The notes under the pieces were generated by a model that made no database searches, was not told where the DNA came from, and saw only the letters and a program-made list of their open reading frames with translations. A stretch of 43,913 nucleotides of DNA, from the NCBI GenBank assembly GCA_900766265.1, contig CAAFUS010000014.1:1-43913 (forward strand), in the 5' to 3' direction. The number at the start of each line of letters is the position of its first letter. Positions within the stretch are counted from its first letter, which is position 1. A program made the translations under genes and the position numbers. The DNA is from Pseudomonadaceae bacterium (GTDB taxonomy: Bacteria; Pseudomonadota; Gammaproteobacteria; Pseudomonadales; Pseudomonadaceae). Of the stretch, positions 7,044 through 15,826 are shown one piece after another.

Positions 7044-8285
7044 ATGTATCAAAAGAAACGCTTGTATCTGCTTGCTAGCGGGCTGCTTGGGCTCGGGCTG
7101 GCACTAATGTCGCTCGAGGTGGGCGCGCAAGACGGTCTGACACTGGAGCGGGCCGTGTCCCTTGCGTATGAACGCAACCCAGAATTTTCCGCTGCGCGGT
7201 CGGAGATCGGCATCGCAAGCGGTCTGCGCCGCCAAGCTGGGGTTATCCCGAACCCGGAATTAGGGTTCGAGGTGGAAGACACTCAGTCCGACCGCCAGAC
7301 CCGCTCAATTACAATCACCCAGTCGATCGAGTTGGGCGGCAAGCGCGGCGCTCGAATCGGCGTGGCGGATGCTAATCGCTCGATGGTGGATGCCGATCTC
7401 GACCTTCGACGCCAAGGATTACGTGCAGATGTGATCCAGGCATTCTTCGCCGCCCTGCGCGCCCAAGAAGGCATGCGACTGGCCGAGGCCTCTCTGTCAT
7501 TGGCCGAACGGGCTGCTAAGGTCGCCGATGCACAGGTCGATGCCGGAAAAGTTTCGCCAGTGGAGGCGACGCGCGCCGATATGCAACTGGCGACCGTACA
7601 ACTGGACCTGCGGCGAGCACGCCAGGAATGGGACAACGCTCGACAGATGCTAGCGCGCCTGCTCGGGACCGACGCACCGGAGTTTGGCAGTTTGCTGGGC
7701 AGTTTCGAACACCTGCCAGATGTGCCTAGCGAATCTGCATTATTGGCGCGCGTGCGTGAGAGTGCCGATATGCGTAGGGCTCTGCGCCAAGTGGCCTTGA
7801 GTGAAGCCGAGCTGGGGCTTCAGCGAAGCCAGCGCTACCCGGACATAAGCGTCAGTATCGGTAGCCAGTACGACGAAATCGAGCGTGAGCGCGTCAACCT
7901 CGTCGGCCTCTCTGTTCCGCTGCCTTTGTTTGATCGTAACCAAGGCAATGTTCTGGCGGCCGCACGGCGGGCGGAACAGGCGCGTGATCTTCGCAATGCG
8001 GCCGAGCTGCGTGTGCGTGCGGAGATCCAACAGGCCCTGCGCGACTGGCGCACCGCACGTGCGGACGTCGAGGAGATACGCAACCGGATTCTGCCGGCGG
8101 GACAGCGAACCGTGGAAGCGGCAACGCGTGGCTTCGGTCTGGGCCGCTTCGCATTCCTCGACGTGCTCGACGCACAGCGTGCGCTGATCGATGCACGCAC
8201 GCGCTATCTGCAGTCATTGCAAGCCGTGGTCGACGCCTGGGCGCGTATCGAGCGGCTGTACGGACCTACCACTACCTTCGAATGA
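7044..8285 (+). CDS. czcC: CzcC-type outer-membrane factor of RND efflux
   Basis: A 413-aa TolC-family channel protein. The frame opens with GTG at 6990, but the signal peptide starts at MYQKKRLYLL (7044) with cleavage after EVGA, so I use that start; its ribosome site is weak. The mature protein has two repeats of the outer-membrane-factor fold: long alpha-helical hairpins rich in Ala, Arg and Glu, and the LTLERAVSLAYERNPEF opening typical of CzcC/CusC. A DVLDAQRALIDARTRYLQSL helix lies near the C-terminus. It forms the outer-membrane exit duct for the CzcBA pump encoded immediately downstream; its stop overlaps the longest czcB frame by 4 nt. Confidence 0.88.
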   Translation: MYQKKRLYLLASGLLGLGLALMSLEVGAQDGLTLERAVSLAYERNPEFSAARSEIGIASGLRRQAGVIPNPELGFEVEDTQSDRQTRSITITQSIELGGKRGARIGVADANRSMVDADLDLRRQGLRADVIQAFFAALRAQEGMRLAEASLSLAERAAKVADAQVDAGKVSPVEATRADMQLATVQLDLRRARQEWDNARQMLARLLGTDAPEFGSLLGSFEHLPDVPSESALLARVRESADMRRALRQVALSEAELGLQRSQRYPDISVSIGSQYDEIERERVNLVGLSVPLPLFDRNQGNVLAAARRAEQARDLRNAAELRVRAEIQQALRDWRTARADVEEIRNRILPAGQRTVEAATRGFGLGRFAFLDVLDAQRALIDARTRYLQSLQAVVDAWARIERLYGPTTTFE

Positions 8286-8326
8286 CCGAAACGCCGCCAT
8301 TACGTATTGGCGGTGGGGGAGCTTGC

Positions 8327-9634
8327 ATGAAAAAACAGACGGGAATCGCTCTGGCGGTCGCTTTGGTACTGCTGACCGGCGTTGGCGTAAAACAGGGCTT
8401 CGTTCTTGAGGCGCAGGCCAGCGATAACAAGGCTGAGCACGCCGAGGATGGCCACGCGCATGAGGATGGAGAAAGCGGTCACGAGGAATCTGAGAACGAC
8501 CATGGGGACGAAGACGGTCATGACGCTGAAGGCGATGGCCACGGCCATGGTGACGAAAGCGGTCATGGCGGTGAGGAGGACGAGCACGGCAACGAAACGC
8601 ATGCCGAAGGTGAGATTGAGCTTTCCGAAGAGCAGATACGTGCCGCAGGCATTCAGCTAAGCAAGGCCGGACCGGCTGAAATCGGCTCGTCTGTATCTTT
8701 GCCGGGCGAGCTGCGTTTCGACGAAGACCGTACCGCACATGTCGTGCCCCGTGTGGCCGGCGTTGTCGAATCGGTTTCGGTCAACCTGGGTGACCAAGTG
8801 AAGAAGGGCCAGTTGCTGGCGGTTATCGCCAGCCAGCAGCTGTCCGAACAGCGTAGTGAGCTGGCTGCCGCCGAGCAGCGCCTCCGACTGGCTCGCATCT
8901 TGTTCGAGCGTGAGCGCACCCTGTGGCAGGAGCGTATCTCTGCAGAACAGGACTATTTGCAGGCCCAGCAGAGCCTGCGCGTAGCAGAAATCGACTTGCG
9001 TAATGCCCAGGAAAAAACCCGGGCGCTGGGCGGCGGAAGTGACGCCGGTGTGGGTAATCGCTACGAGCTCCGTGCACCTTTCGATGCAGTGGTCGTCGAG
9101 AAGCATATTGTGCTGGGCGAACGTGCAGATGAAACGACCAGCGTCTTCACTCTGACTGATTTGTCGCGGGTTTGGGCCACGTTCAGCGTACCTGCCCGTG
9201 ATTTGATGCGCGTAACCGTCGGCCGAGAAGTCGAAGTTGTTGCCGGCGAGCTAGGCGTGCGAACAATGGGGAAGGTCGCCCATGTGGGCAGCCTGCTGGG
9301 CGAGCAGACGCGTGCCGCGACAGCCCGCGTGACCCTGGCCAACCCCGATGGGGCTTGGCGTCCCGGTCTTTTCGTGACGGTCCGAGTTAGCGCCGACGGA
9401 CGTAGTGTTCCGGTCACGGTTCCAGTCGAGGCGGTCCAGACCGTCGAAAACGCGCCGACGGTTTTCGTTCGCACGCCGCACGGCTTCCAGGCGCACCCGG
9501 TTTCGCTGGGCCAGCGCGACGAAAATCGCGTGGAAATTCGTGACGGATTGCAGGCCGGCCAACAGATCGCGACCGCTGGCAGCTTCATCCTGAAATCCGA
9601 ACTCGGCAAAGGCTCCGCCGAGCACGTTCACTGA
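8327..9634 (+). CDS. czcB: CzcB-type periplasmic adaptor with His/acid-rich region
   Basis: A 435-aa membrane-fusion protein. The start at 8327 is preceded by GGGGGAG and opens a signal-like hydrophobic segment (MKKQTGIALAV); the frame runs 15 codons further upstream without such a site. Residues of about 30-95 are a low-complexity stretch with many His, Glu, Asp and Gly, a probable metal-capturing segment. Beta-barrel and lipoyl halves flank a helical hairpin (SEQRSELAAAEQRLRLARILFERE), with a barrel domain (VFTLTDLSRVWATFSVP) and a membrane-proximal C-terminal domain. It links CzcA in the inner membrane to CzcC and may pass metal to the pump. It is in one operon with czcC and czcA. Confidence 0.88.
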   Translation: MKKQTGIALAVALVLLTGVGVKQGFVLEAQASDNKAEHAEDGHAHEDGESGHEESENDHGDEDGHDAEGDGHGHGDESGHGGEEDEHGNETHAEGEIELSEEQIRAAGIQLSKAGPAEIGSSVSLPGELRFDEDRTAHVVPRVAGVVESVSVNLGDQVKKGQLLAVIASQQLSEQRSELAAAEQRLRLARILFERERTLWQERISAEQDYLQAQQSLRVAEIDLRNAQEKTRALGGGSDAGVGNRYELRAPFDAVVVEKHIVLGERADETTSVFTLTDLSRVWATFSVPARDLMRVTVGREVEVVAGELGVRTMGKVAHVGSLLGEQTRAATARVTLANPDGAWRPGLFVTVRVSADGRSVPVTVPVEAVQTVENAPTVFVRTPHGFQAHPVSLGQRDENRVEIRDGLQAGQQIATAGSFILKSELGKGSAEHVH

Positions 9635-9653
9635 TCCTCCGGATACCTAACTC

Positions 9654-12600
9654 ATGTTCGAACGTATTCTTCGCTTCGCCATCGAGCAGCGCTGGCTAGT
9701 GCTGCTGGCGGTCTTGGGCATGGCGGGCGTCGGGGTTTATAGCTATCAGCGCTTACCTATCGACGCTGTGCCCGACATCACCAATGTACAGGTTCAAATT
9801 AACGCCGCAGTCCCAGGCGCGTCGCCGCTTGAAACCGAGCAACGCGTTACCTTCCCCATCGAGACGGCGATGGCCGGCTTGCCCCACCTGCGCCAGACAC
9901 GTTCATTATCGCGCTCCGGGTTCGCTCAGATCACCGTAATCTTTGATGATGGCACCGATCTCTATTTCGCCCGGCAATTGGTGAGTGAACGGCTGCAGGC
10001 CGCGAGCAACGAGCTTCCGCAGGGCGTGGAGGTCACTCTCGGTCCCATCTCCACCGGCCTGGGGGAAATCTTCCTCTGGACGGTCGAGGCCGAGCCCGAG
10101 GCGCGCCGTCCTGATGGTCAGCCCTACACGCCGACCGACCTGCGTGAAATCCAGGACTGGATCATCAAGCCGCAGCTGCGAAACGTTCGAGGCGTTGCCG
10201 AGATCAACACGATCGGTGGCTTCGCCAAAGAGTATCAGGTAGCGCCCGATCCGAAGCGCATGGCCGCGTACCGAATCACTCTGGAACAACTTGTAGTTGC
10301 GCTCGAACGTAACAACGCCAACGTCGGCGCCGGCTTCATCGAGCGTAATGGCGAACAATTGTCGATCCGCACACCCGGCCAGCTCGGCTCCCCCGAGGAC
10401 ATTGGCAATATCGTCCTGAGCAACGCAGGCGGTGCGCCCGTGCGGGTACGCGATATTGCCGAAGTGGGGATCGGTCGCGAGCTGCGCTCTGGCGCGGCCA
10501 CCGACAATGGACGCGAGGTGGTCCTCGGGACCGCCTTTATGCTGGTGGGAGAAAACAGCCGTAGCGTGTCGCAGGCAGTCGCGCAGCGTTTGGAGATTAT
10601 CAACCAGAACCTGCCAGAAGGCGTGAGCGCCATAACGGTCTATGACCGGACCGACCTTGTTGACAAGGCCATCGCCACGGTTCGCAAGAACCTAATCGAA
10701 GGCGCGATCCTGGTTATCGCCGTGCTGTTTCTGTTCCTCGGCAACCTGCGTGCAGCCCTAATCACAGCGATGGTCATCCCGCTTTCCATGCTATTCACCT
10801 TCACCGGCATGGCGACTAATAAGGTCAGTGCCAACCTCATGAGTCTAGGGGCACTCGACTTCGGCATCATCGTCGACGGTGCGGTGGTCATCGTCGAAAA
10901 CGCAATCCGCCGGCTTGCCCACGCCCAGGAAAAACATGGCAGGATTCTGACCCGCAGTGAGCGTTTCCACGAAGTATTCGCGGCGGCCAAGGAGGCACGG
11001 CGTCCGCTGATCTACGGCCAGCTGATCATCATGGTGGTCTACCTGCCGATCTTTGCGCTCACCGGTGTCGAGGGGAAGATGTTCCACCCCATGGCATTCA
11101 CGGTGGTAATCGCACTGTTGGGCGCCATGATTCTCTCGGTCACCTTCGTACCCGCTGCTGTTGCCCTTTTTGTCACCGGTAAAGTGCAAGAGAAGGACAA
11201 CCGCCTGATGCGTGCCGCGCGCAATGGCTACGCACCGGTGCTCGACTGGGTCATGCGTCATCGCACATTGGTATTCAGTGGCGCCGTCGCTAGCGTGCTG
11301 CTGTCTGCGCTGCTGGCCATGCGAATGGGTAGCGAGTTCGTTCCGAGCCTCAGCGAGGGTGATTTTGCGCTTCAAGCTCTGCGCGTTCCAGGGACCAGCC
11401 TCTCCCAATCCGTGGATATGCAGCAGCGGCTCGAAAAGGCAATTGCCGAACAGGTCCCGGAGGTCAAGCGTACGTTTGCCCGAACCGGCACCGCAGAGAT
11501 CGCGGCTGACCCTATGCCGCCGAATATTTCGGACAGCTATGTGATGCTCAAGCCCAAGGAAGAATGGCCAGATCCGGACAAATCCCGCGAGCAGCTCATT
11601 GAGGACATCCAGAAGGCGGCCGCATCTGTACCAGGCAGCAACTATGAGATGTCTCAGCCGATCCAGTTACGCTTCAACGAGCTGATTTCCGGAGTTCGCA
11701 GCGATGTGGCCGTTAAGGTGTTCGGGGACGACATGGATATTCTCAACAAAACGGCTGATGACATCGCGGCGATACTTCAGGACGTACCAGGCGCGTCCGA
11801 AGTAAAAGTCGAGCAGACAACGGGCCTCCCGCTGCTGAGCGTCAATGTGGATCGCGACAAGGCGGCACGCTTCGGACTCAACATCGGCGATGTGCAGGAT
11901 ACTGTCGCAGCTGCGATCGGCGGACGGGAAGCTGGAACCTTCTTTGAGGGTGACCGCCGTTTCGACATCGTTGTTCGTCTTTCCGATACGCTGCGTGCCG
12001 ATCCGGATGTGCTAGCTCGCTTGCCGATTCCGGTGCCGGCGGTGGCGGGCGCAGCTAGCGACCGAATCGACTTCATCCCGCTGGCTGAAGTTGCCACGCT
12101 GGAATTCGTGCTGGGACCGAACCAGATCAGCCGTGAGGATGGTAAGCGTCTGGTTGTGGTGAGTGCCAACGTTCGGGGGCGTGACATTGGCAGTTTCGTC
12201 CAAGACGCGTCTGCGGCAATCGCCGAGCGAAACCCGGTAGCGCCCGCTTATTGGACGACCTGGGGTGGGCAATTCGAGCAGCTACAGGCTGCCGCCAAGC
12301 GCCTGCAGCTGGTCGTCCCACTCGCCTTACTGCTGGTCTTCGTGCTTCTGTTCATGATGTTCAACACCCTGCGTGATGGGCTAGTCGTCTTCACCGGCAT
12401 TCCGTTCGCGCTTACCGGGGGCATTCTTGCGCTCTGGCTGAGAGACATTCCCCTCTCGATTTCGGCTGGCGTCGGGTTCATCGCGTTGTCGGGGGTAGCA
12501 GTGCTGAACGGACTAGTGATGATTGCTTTCATTCGGGGGCTGCTAGAGGAGGGCCGGCCTTTATCCGAGGCTGTGCGTGAAGGCGCACTGGTGCGATTAC

Positions 12601-12818
12601 GCCCGGTCCTGATGACGGCGTTGGTGGCGTCGCTCGGCTTCGTCCCGATGGCGTTGGCCACAGGGACCGGCGCGGAAGTCCAACGGCCTCTGGCGACCGT
12701 GGTCATTGGCGGCATCCTGTCCTCGACAGCACTGACGCTGCTGGTATTGCCTGCGCTCTATTACACGGCTCTGCAGCGCCGCATGAAACGCAACGAAGAG
12801 GATGAGGACGCGAGCTGA
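9654..12818 (+). CDS. czcA: CzcA-type heavy-metal RND efflux pump
   Basis: A 1054-aa inner-membrane proton/metal antiporter of the HME-RND class, full length. Features include the N-terminal LPIDAVPDITNVQVQ motif, two large periplasmic loops, twelve predicted membrane segments, and in TM4 the signature DFGIIVDGAVVIVEN, whose two Asp and Glu belong to the proton relay of HME pumps. The second half repeats the fold (VGFIALSGVAVLNGLVMI, GALVRLRPVLMTALVASLGFVPMA). It exports Co, Zn and Cd together with CzcB and CzcC. It starts 19 bp after czcB and ends before a strong terminator. Distinguishing Zn/Cd/Co (CzcA) from Zn/Cd only needs phylogeny; a Cu/Ag CusA role is less likely given the DFGxxxDG motif. 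Confidence 0.92.
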   Translation: MFERILRFAIEQRWLVLLAVLGMAGVGVYSYQRLPIDAVPDITNVQVQINAAVPGASPLETEQRVTFPIETAMAGLPHLRQTRSLSRSGFAQITVIFDDGTDLYFARQLVSERLQAASNELPQGVEVTLGPISTGLGEIFLWTVEAEPEARRPDGQPYTPTDLREIQDWIIKPQLRNVRGVAEINTIGGFAKEYQVAPDPKRMAAYRITLEQLVVALERNNANVGAGFIERNGEQLSIRTPGQLGSPEDIGNIVLSNAGGAPVRVRDIAEVGIGRELRSGAATDNGREVVLGTAFMLVGENSRSVSQAVAQRLEIINQNLPEGVSAITVYDRTDLVDKAIATVRKNLIEGAILVIAVLFLFLGNLRAALITAMVIPLSMLFTFTGMATNKVSANLMSLGALDFGIIVDGAVVIVENAIRRLAHAQEKHGRILTRSERFHEVFAAAKEARRPLIYGQLIIMVVYLPIFALTGVEGKMFHPMAFTVVIALLGAMILSVTFVPAAVALFVTGKVQEKDNRLMRAARNGYAPVLDWVMRHRTLVFSGAVASVLLSALLAMRMGSEFVPSLSEGDFALQALRVPGTSLSQSVDMQQRLEKAIAEQVPEVKRTFARTGTAEIAADPMPPNISDSYVMLKPKEEWPDPDKSREQLIEDIQKAAASVPGSNYEMSQPIQLRFNELISGVRSDVAVKVFGDDMDILNKTADDIAAILQDVPGASEVKVEQTTGLPLLSVNVDRDKAARFGLNIGDVQDTVAAAIGGREAGTFFEGDRRFDIVVRLSDTLRADPDVLARLPIPVPAVAGAASDRIDFIPLAEVATLEFVLGPNQISREDGKRLVVVSANVRGRDIGSFVQDASAAIAERNPVAPAYWTTWGGQFEQLQAAAKRLQLVVPLALLLVFVLLFMMFNTLRDGLVVFTGIPFALTGGILALWLRDIPLSISAGVGFIALSGVAVLNGLVMIAFIRGLLEEGRPLSEAVREGALVRLRPVLMTALVASLGFVPMALATGTGAEVQRPLATVVIGGILSSTALTLLVLPALYYTALQRRMKRNEEDEDAS

Positions 12819-12839
12819 TATTGGTTTTCTCCCAACGTA

Positions 12840-12865
12840 GGCCAGGCTTGATGCCTGGCCTTTTT
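12840..12865 (+). terminator. Rho-independent terminator of czcCBA
   Basis: The stem GGCCAGGC/GCCTGGCC (12840-12847 with 12853-12860), a 5-nt loop and TTTTT (12861-12865) lie 21 bp after the czcA stop codon. Confidence 0.9.
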
Positions 12866-12957
12866 ATGAATATCCAATCGAAGCTTCGAAGGGTTCACTG
12901 AAAGGATTTGTGGCCCCAATGCGCTGGTAACGACTGACGGGTACGTTATCGAGAAAC

Positions 12958-12982
12958 AAAAAAAGCGCCTCGAAAGGCGCTT
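12958..12982 (-). terminator. Rho-independent terminator of the small periplasmic gene
   Basis: The stem AAGCGCCT/AGGCGCTT (12963-12970 with 12975-12982) has a CGAA tetraloop. Seven T follow on the minus strand (12964-12958). It ends the leftward gene at 13046-13276. The 12819-13045 gap holds only this terminator and the czcA terminator. Confidence 0.85.
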
Positions 12983-13045
12983 AAATACAGCTTTACCAAC
13001 GGGATTCGGAAGCTATCGGAGGCGAAGATTGTTCGGGTGAAGCGG

Positions 13046-13276
13046 TTATTCAGTTTTGGATTCTTTCTTTATTTGCATATTGCTCTGATCCGGGCGCGGA
13101 TTCTTAGCTTCTAGTCCGTCTATTTTTTCTTCACCAGACTCGGTTTCGTGAATCCGTTTTTGTTCTGCACGAAACTTTTCGTTAAATTTCATTGAACGAT
13201 CGTAGCCGTCTCCTGCATAGGATAATGCGGAGCCGAAGATTACCGATCCAACAATAATAGCTTTCAACAGATTCAT
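13046..13276 (-). CDS. Small secreted/periplasmic protein of the metal cluster
   Basis: A 76-aa protein from the ATG at 13276, which has GAGGG 8 nt upstream; the frame extends 8 codons further. The signal peptide runs to about SYA-GD (residue 21). The mature part is short, highly charged and hydrophilic: GDGYDRSMKFNEKFRAEQKRIHETE followed by a Lys/Glu-rich tail, with a single His and no Cys. The GDGYDRSM start recalls the EGGGDRTF-type N-terminus of PtrA-like periplasmic proteins, a tentative link. ATTAC-type dyads at 13385-13405 and 13446-13461 lie in the upstream region shared with the divergent czcD-like gene, so metal induction is likely. A terminator follows. Confidence 0.65.
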   Translation of the reverse strand: MNLLKAIIVGSVIFGSALSYAGDGYDRSMKFNEKFRAEQKRIHETESGEEKIDGLEAKNPRPDQSNMQIKKESKTE

Positions 13277-13384
13277 ATGGGCAGCCCTCGCTAAATTCAA
13301 AGTGGCTTGTTGAGCTTTCCCGGTGAGCTCTACAGGTTCTAACGAATTTTGCGCGACTGAAGATAACGGCAGTGTGAGCCAAAC

Positions 13385-13405
13385 ATTACATTATTGAAAT
13401 GTAAT
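13385..13405 (-). promoter_or_regulatory. Putative CzcR-type dyad, small periplasmic gene side
   Basis: ATTACATT and AATGTAAT form perfect 8-bp inverted arms separated by 5 bp. On the minus strand it also reads GAAG-ATTAC-N6-ATAAT, the same frame as the site at 13446 (GAAG-ATTAC-N6-GTCAT). Confidence 0.5.
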
Positions 13406-13445
13406 CTTCCGCTGTGCAGCTTGAACCACGAAAGATGATGTGAAG

Positions 13446-13461
13446 ATTACAAATCTGTCAT
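13446..13461 (+). promoter_or_regulatory. Putative CzcR-type box upstream of czcD-like gene
   Basis: ATTAC-aaatct-GTCAT, preceded by GAAG. It has the same half-site spacing (6 bp) as the sites at 2892 and 6900. It lies 215 bp before the CDF gene in a gene-free divergent region (13277-13676). Confidence 0.55.
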
Positions 13462-13676
13462 ATTCAGATCATGACAAGGGTTAGCCAGTTATCGGCGTAT
13501 TGAAGGCAATGGCGCACGAACTCGGGCGATGATGGTCGGATTTCTGTCAACGGTTTGGAGGCTGTCTCCGTGTCAGACGGTACAAAGTCACTAGTATATT
13601 TATTTGTTGCTATAGACGACCGTTTGGCTTCCTGTGCTTAGTCTTTTTTTAGATTTTTAAGGGTGGTTAAAAACCA

Positions 13677-14597
13677 ATGGGCCACGAACATAACCATAAC
13701 ACCGAAGCTATAGGCGATAAGCGTCTAATTGCTGCTATAGGCGTTAACGCCGCATTAACACTGGCACAAATAGTCGGTGGAATACTCTCTGGTAGCTTAT
13801 CACTCATTGCTGACGCGCTACATAATTTGAGCGATGCCGCATCACTGGTTATTGCGCTGATCGCACGTAAGATCGGTCGCAGACCGCCAGATGCATTTAA
13901 AACCTTTGGCTATCGACGCAGTGAAACCATAGCGGCTTTGATCAACTTGGTCACCCTGATCATCGTCGGTCTCTATCTTATTTACGAGGCCATAGGCCGG
14001 TTGTTTTCCCCGCAGCCCATTGAAGGTTGGACAGTGGTCGTGGTCGCGGGAATAGCCTTGGTTGTAGATATCGTCACGGCCTTTCTCACCTACACAATGT
14101 CCAAGAACAGCATGAATATAAAGGCGGCATTCTTGCACAATGTGTCGGATGCGCTGGCCTCCGTCGGCGTTGTTATCGCCGGGACATTGATACTTCTGTA
14201 TGGGTGGTACTGGGCGGATACTGTACTGACACTGATGATTGCTGGCTACGTGCTCTGGCAAGGCTTTAGCATGCTGCCTAAAACCATCCATCTGTTAATG
14301 GAGGGCGCGCCAGAAGGCGTTTCCGTCGCTGATATAATCAATGTCATGGAACAAGTAAACGACGTCGAGGGCGTTCACCACGTGCATGTTTGGGAAATCG
14401 CTGAGCATACAATTGCACTGGAAGCACATGTTGTCATCAAGAAGGCGAGTCTGCCTGGGATCGAACGAGTGAAGACTGATTTGAAACGTGTACTCCATGA
14501 GCAATTCAAAATCAGCCACTCGACACTCGAGATGGAGCTAGACGGCAGTGTTTGTCTCGACACCAAGCAGACCGACAATCACTGCAGCGAAGCATAA
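13677..14597 (+). CDS. czcD: CzcD/ZitB-type CDF zinc-cadmium exporter
   Basis: A 306-aa inner-membrane cation diffusion facilitator. A short His-rich N-terminus (MGHEHNHN) is followed by six membrane segments. TM2 carries HNLSDA and TM5 HNVSDA, the two HxxxD pairs that form the transport-site zinc tetrahedron. The cytosolic C-terminal domain (MEQVNDVEGVHHVHVWEI..ALEAHVVI) is the ferredoxin-like dimer domain of this family. It exports Zn, Cd and Co from cytosol to periplasm, handing metal to the CzcCBA pump. The ribosome site is weak. An ATTAC-type box lies upstream. Base composition is more AT-rich than the mer genes that follow. Confidence 0.9.
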   Translation: MGHEHNHNTEAIGDKRLIAAIGVNAALTLAQIVGGILSGSLSLIADALHNLSDAASLVIALIARKIGRRPPDAFKTFGYRRSETIAALINLVTLIIVGLYLIYEAIGRLFSPQPIEGWTVVVVAGIALVVDIVTAFLTYTMSKNSMNIKAAFLHNVSDALASVGVVIAGTLILLYGWYWADTVLTLMIAGYVLWQGFSMLPKTIHLLMEGAPEGVSVADIINVMEQVNDVEGVHHVHVWEIAEHTIALEAHVVIKKASLPGIERVKTDLKRVLHEQFKISHSTLEMELDGSVCLDTKQTDNHCSEA

Positions 14598-14797
14598 GCT
14601 TACTATGCGCTACAATTAAAACAAGGTATTAACAGAGCGAATAGCCGAATATCACTTATTGGCGCTATGCCCTCGACCTGCGACATATTTCAGGTATATA
14701 GATAAGCAGCTCGTCACGATAAAATTCAGCTAACTCAAGTGCACCTGCCGCAGGCTGACGCGATAGCAAGTCTCCTAGCCACTACCACTGACAACGC

Positions 14798-14899
14798 TCA
14801 GATCCAGCGGCGGACGCGGGCGCGGTAGCGAACGAATGATTCGCCGAACAGCGCCTCTAGCGCCCACTCTTCGGGTGCGATCTGGAAACGGTTCATGTA
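14798..14899 (-). pseudogene. C-terminal remnant of isoprenylcysteine carboxylmethyltransferase-like protein
   Basis: The last 33 or so codons (MNRFQIAPEEWALEALFGES..YRARVRRWI, then stop) match the conserved C-terminus of the ICMT-like membrane methyltransferase family (EE-x2-L-x2-LFG..YxxRVRRW). Similarity stops exactly at the transposon inverted repeat at 14900, so the rest of the gene was separated or lost. The 200 bp between czcD and this remnant show nothing else I can name. Confidence 0.6.
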
Positions 14900-14937
14900 G
14901 GGGTTTGGGGAGCAATGGAACCAAAAACCAACGTAAG
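14900..14937 (+). repeat. 38-bp terminal inverted repeat of Tn3-family transposon
   Basis: This is a 38-bp sequence beginning GGGG and ending GTAAG, the canonical layout of Tn3-family ends (GGGG-N30-TAAG). It abuts the truncated ICMT-like gene and precedes merR. I could not find the matching right-hand copy by eye. Confidence 0.7.
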
Positions 14938-14990
14938 CTCTGAATCCCACCGTAAAGGGGCTTTCCGATCTCCAGCTCACCCGCCAGGCA

Positions 14991-15389
14991 TTACTCTCTG
15001 ATCAGTGCCTCGATGATCGGGCAGATCGTTCCGCCGTCTCCCGCATCACATTGCTGCACCAGTTCGCCTAACAGTTGCTGCATGACGACCAAGTCGGCCA
15101 TCTTCTGCTCGATCAACGCGAGCTTGCGTGCAGCCCGTGCTCGCGTTTCGGCACAGGCGCACGACTCATCCAGCGTCAGCAGTCCACCGACTTCCGAGAG
15201 CGTGAAACCCAGCGCCTGAGCCCGCTTGATGAAACGCAGTCGCTTCACCATGTCCACCGGATAGCGCCGATGGCCACCCAAGGGTTTGGCTGGTTCATCC
15301 AGCAGCCCGCGTCGCTGGTAGTAGCGGATCGTCTCGACGTTCACCCCGGCGGCGTCTGCCAGCTTGCCAATGGTCAGCTCTGTGGCCAT
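14991..15389 (-). CDS. merR: Mercury-responsive regulator MerR
   Basis: A 132-aa MerR-family dimer from the ATG at 15389, which has GGAG 6 nt upstream; a GTG one codon earlier is unlikely. The N-terminal winged helix (LTIGKLADAAGVNVETIRYYQRRGLL) is followed by a long dimer helix. The Hg ligands are present: a Cys in the CAC segment, and the pair C-x8-C near the end (QQCDAGDGGTIC), with exactly the Cys117/Cys126 spacing of Tn501 MerR. It represses and, with Hg(II), activates the divergent merTP promoter. Confidence 0.88.
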   Translation of the reverse strand: MATELTIGKLADAAGVNVETIRYYQRRGLLDEPAKPLGGHRRYPVDMVKRLRFIKRAQALGFTLSEVGGLLTLDESCACAETRARAARKLALIEQKMADLVVMQQLLGELVQQCDAGDGGTICPIIEALIRE

Positions 15390-15399
15390 CACTTTCTCC

Positions 15400-15431
15400 T
15401 TGATTCCGTACTTTGGTACGGAGTTTAGAAT
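15400..15431 (+). promoter_or_regulatory. mer operator/promoter
   Basis: TTGATT (15400-15405) and TAGAAT (15426-15431) are separated by 20 bp that include the dyad TCCGTAC-tttg-GTACGGA (15405-15422). This is the classical MerR-controlled promoter with a stretched spacer. It lies between divergent merR and merT. Confidence 0.85.
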
Positions 15432-15463
15432 AGCACCTAGGCAATCAGGCTCAGGAGATGGGA

Positions 15464-15814
15464 ATGGGGATGCAACTCACCGGGAAAGGCTCGCTGGTCG
15501 CGAGTTCGCTGACCGCCATCGGTGCGTCGGTGTGCTGTGTCGGGCCACTGGTGCTGTTGGCACTCGGTGTCGGCGGTACGTGGGTGGGCGCTCTGACCAT
15601 GATGGAGCCACTACGCCCCCTCTTCATCGGGTTGACTCTACTGTTCCTGGGATTGGCATTCCGCAAGCTCTACCTGGTGCCACAGGTTTGTACGCCAGGT
15701 ACACCCTGCGCCGATCCGCGCACGCTCGTGCGACAGCGACTCGTGTTCTGGATCGTCAGCGTGCTGCTGCTCGGCCTATTGGCCGTGCCGTGGCTCGCCC
15801 CGCTGTTCTACTGA
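15464..15814 (+). CDS. merT: Mercuric ion transporter MerT
   Basis: A 116-aa inner-membrane protein from the third in-frame Met; AGGAG lies 7 nt before it, while it is only 1 nt before the first Met at 15458, and 116 aa is the usual MerT length. It has three membrane segments. TM1 carries the Hg-binding vicinal pair (ASVCCVGP), and a second Cys pair lies in the cytosolic loop (VCTPGTPCADP). It takes Hg(II) from MerP and moves it into the cytosol. Normally MerA then reduces it, but no merA follows here. Confidence 0.88.
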   Translation: MGMQLTGKGSLVASSLTAIGASVCCVGPLVLLALGVGGTWVGALTMMEPLRPLFIGLTLLFLGLAFRKLYLVPQVCTPGTPCADPRTLVRQRLVFWIVSVLLLGLLAVPWLAPLFY

Positions 15815-15826
15815 AGGAGATTAACC

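Noticed and set aside
14798..14980. Complete 60-aa gene on the - strand
   Set aside because: Only the part left of 14900 resembles a protein family; the rest is read out of the transposon end.
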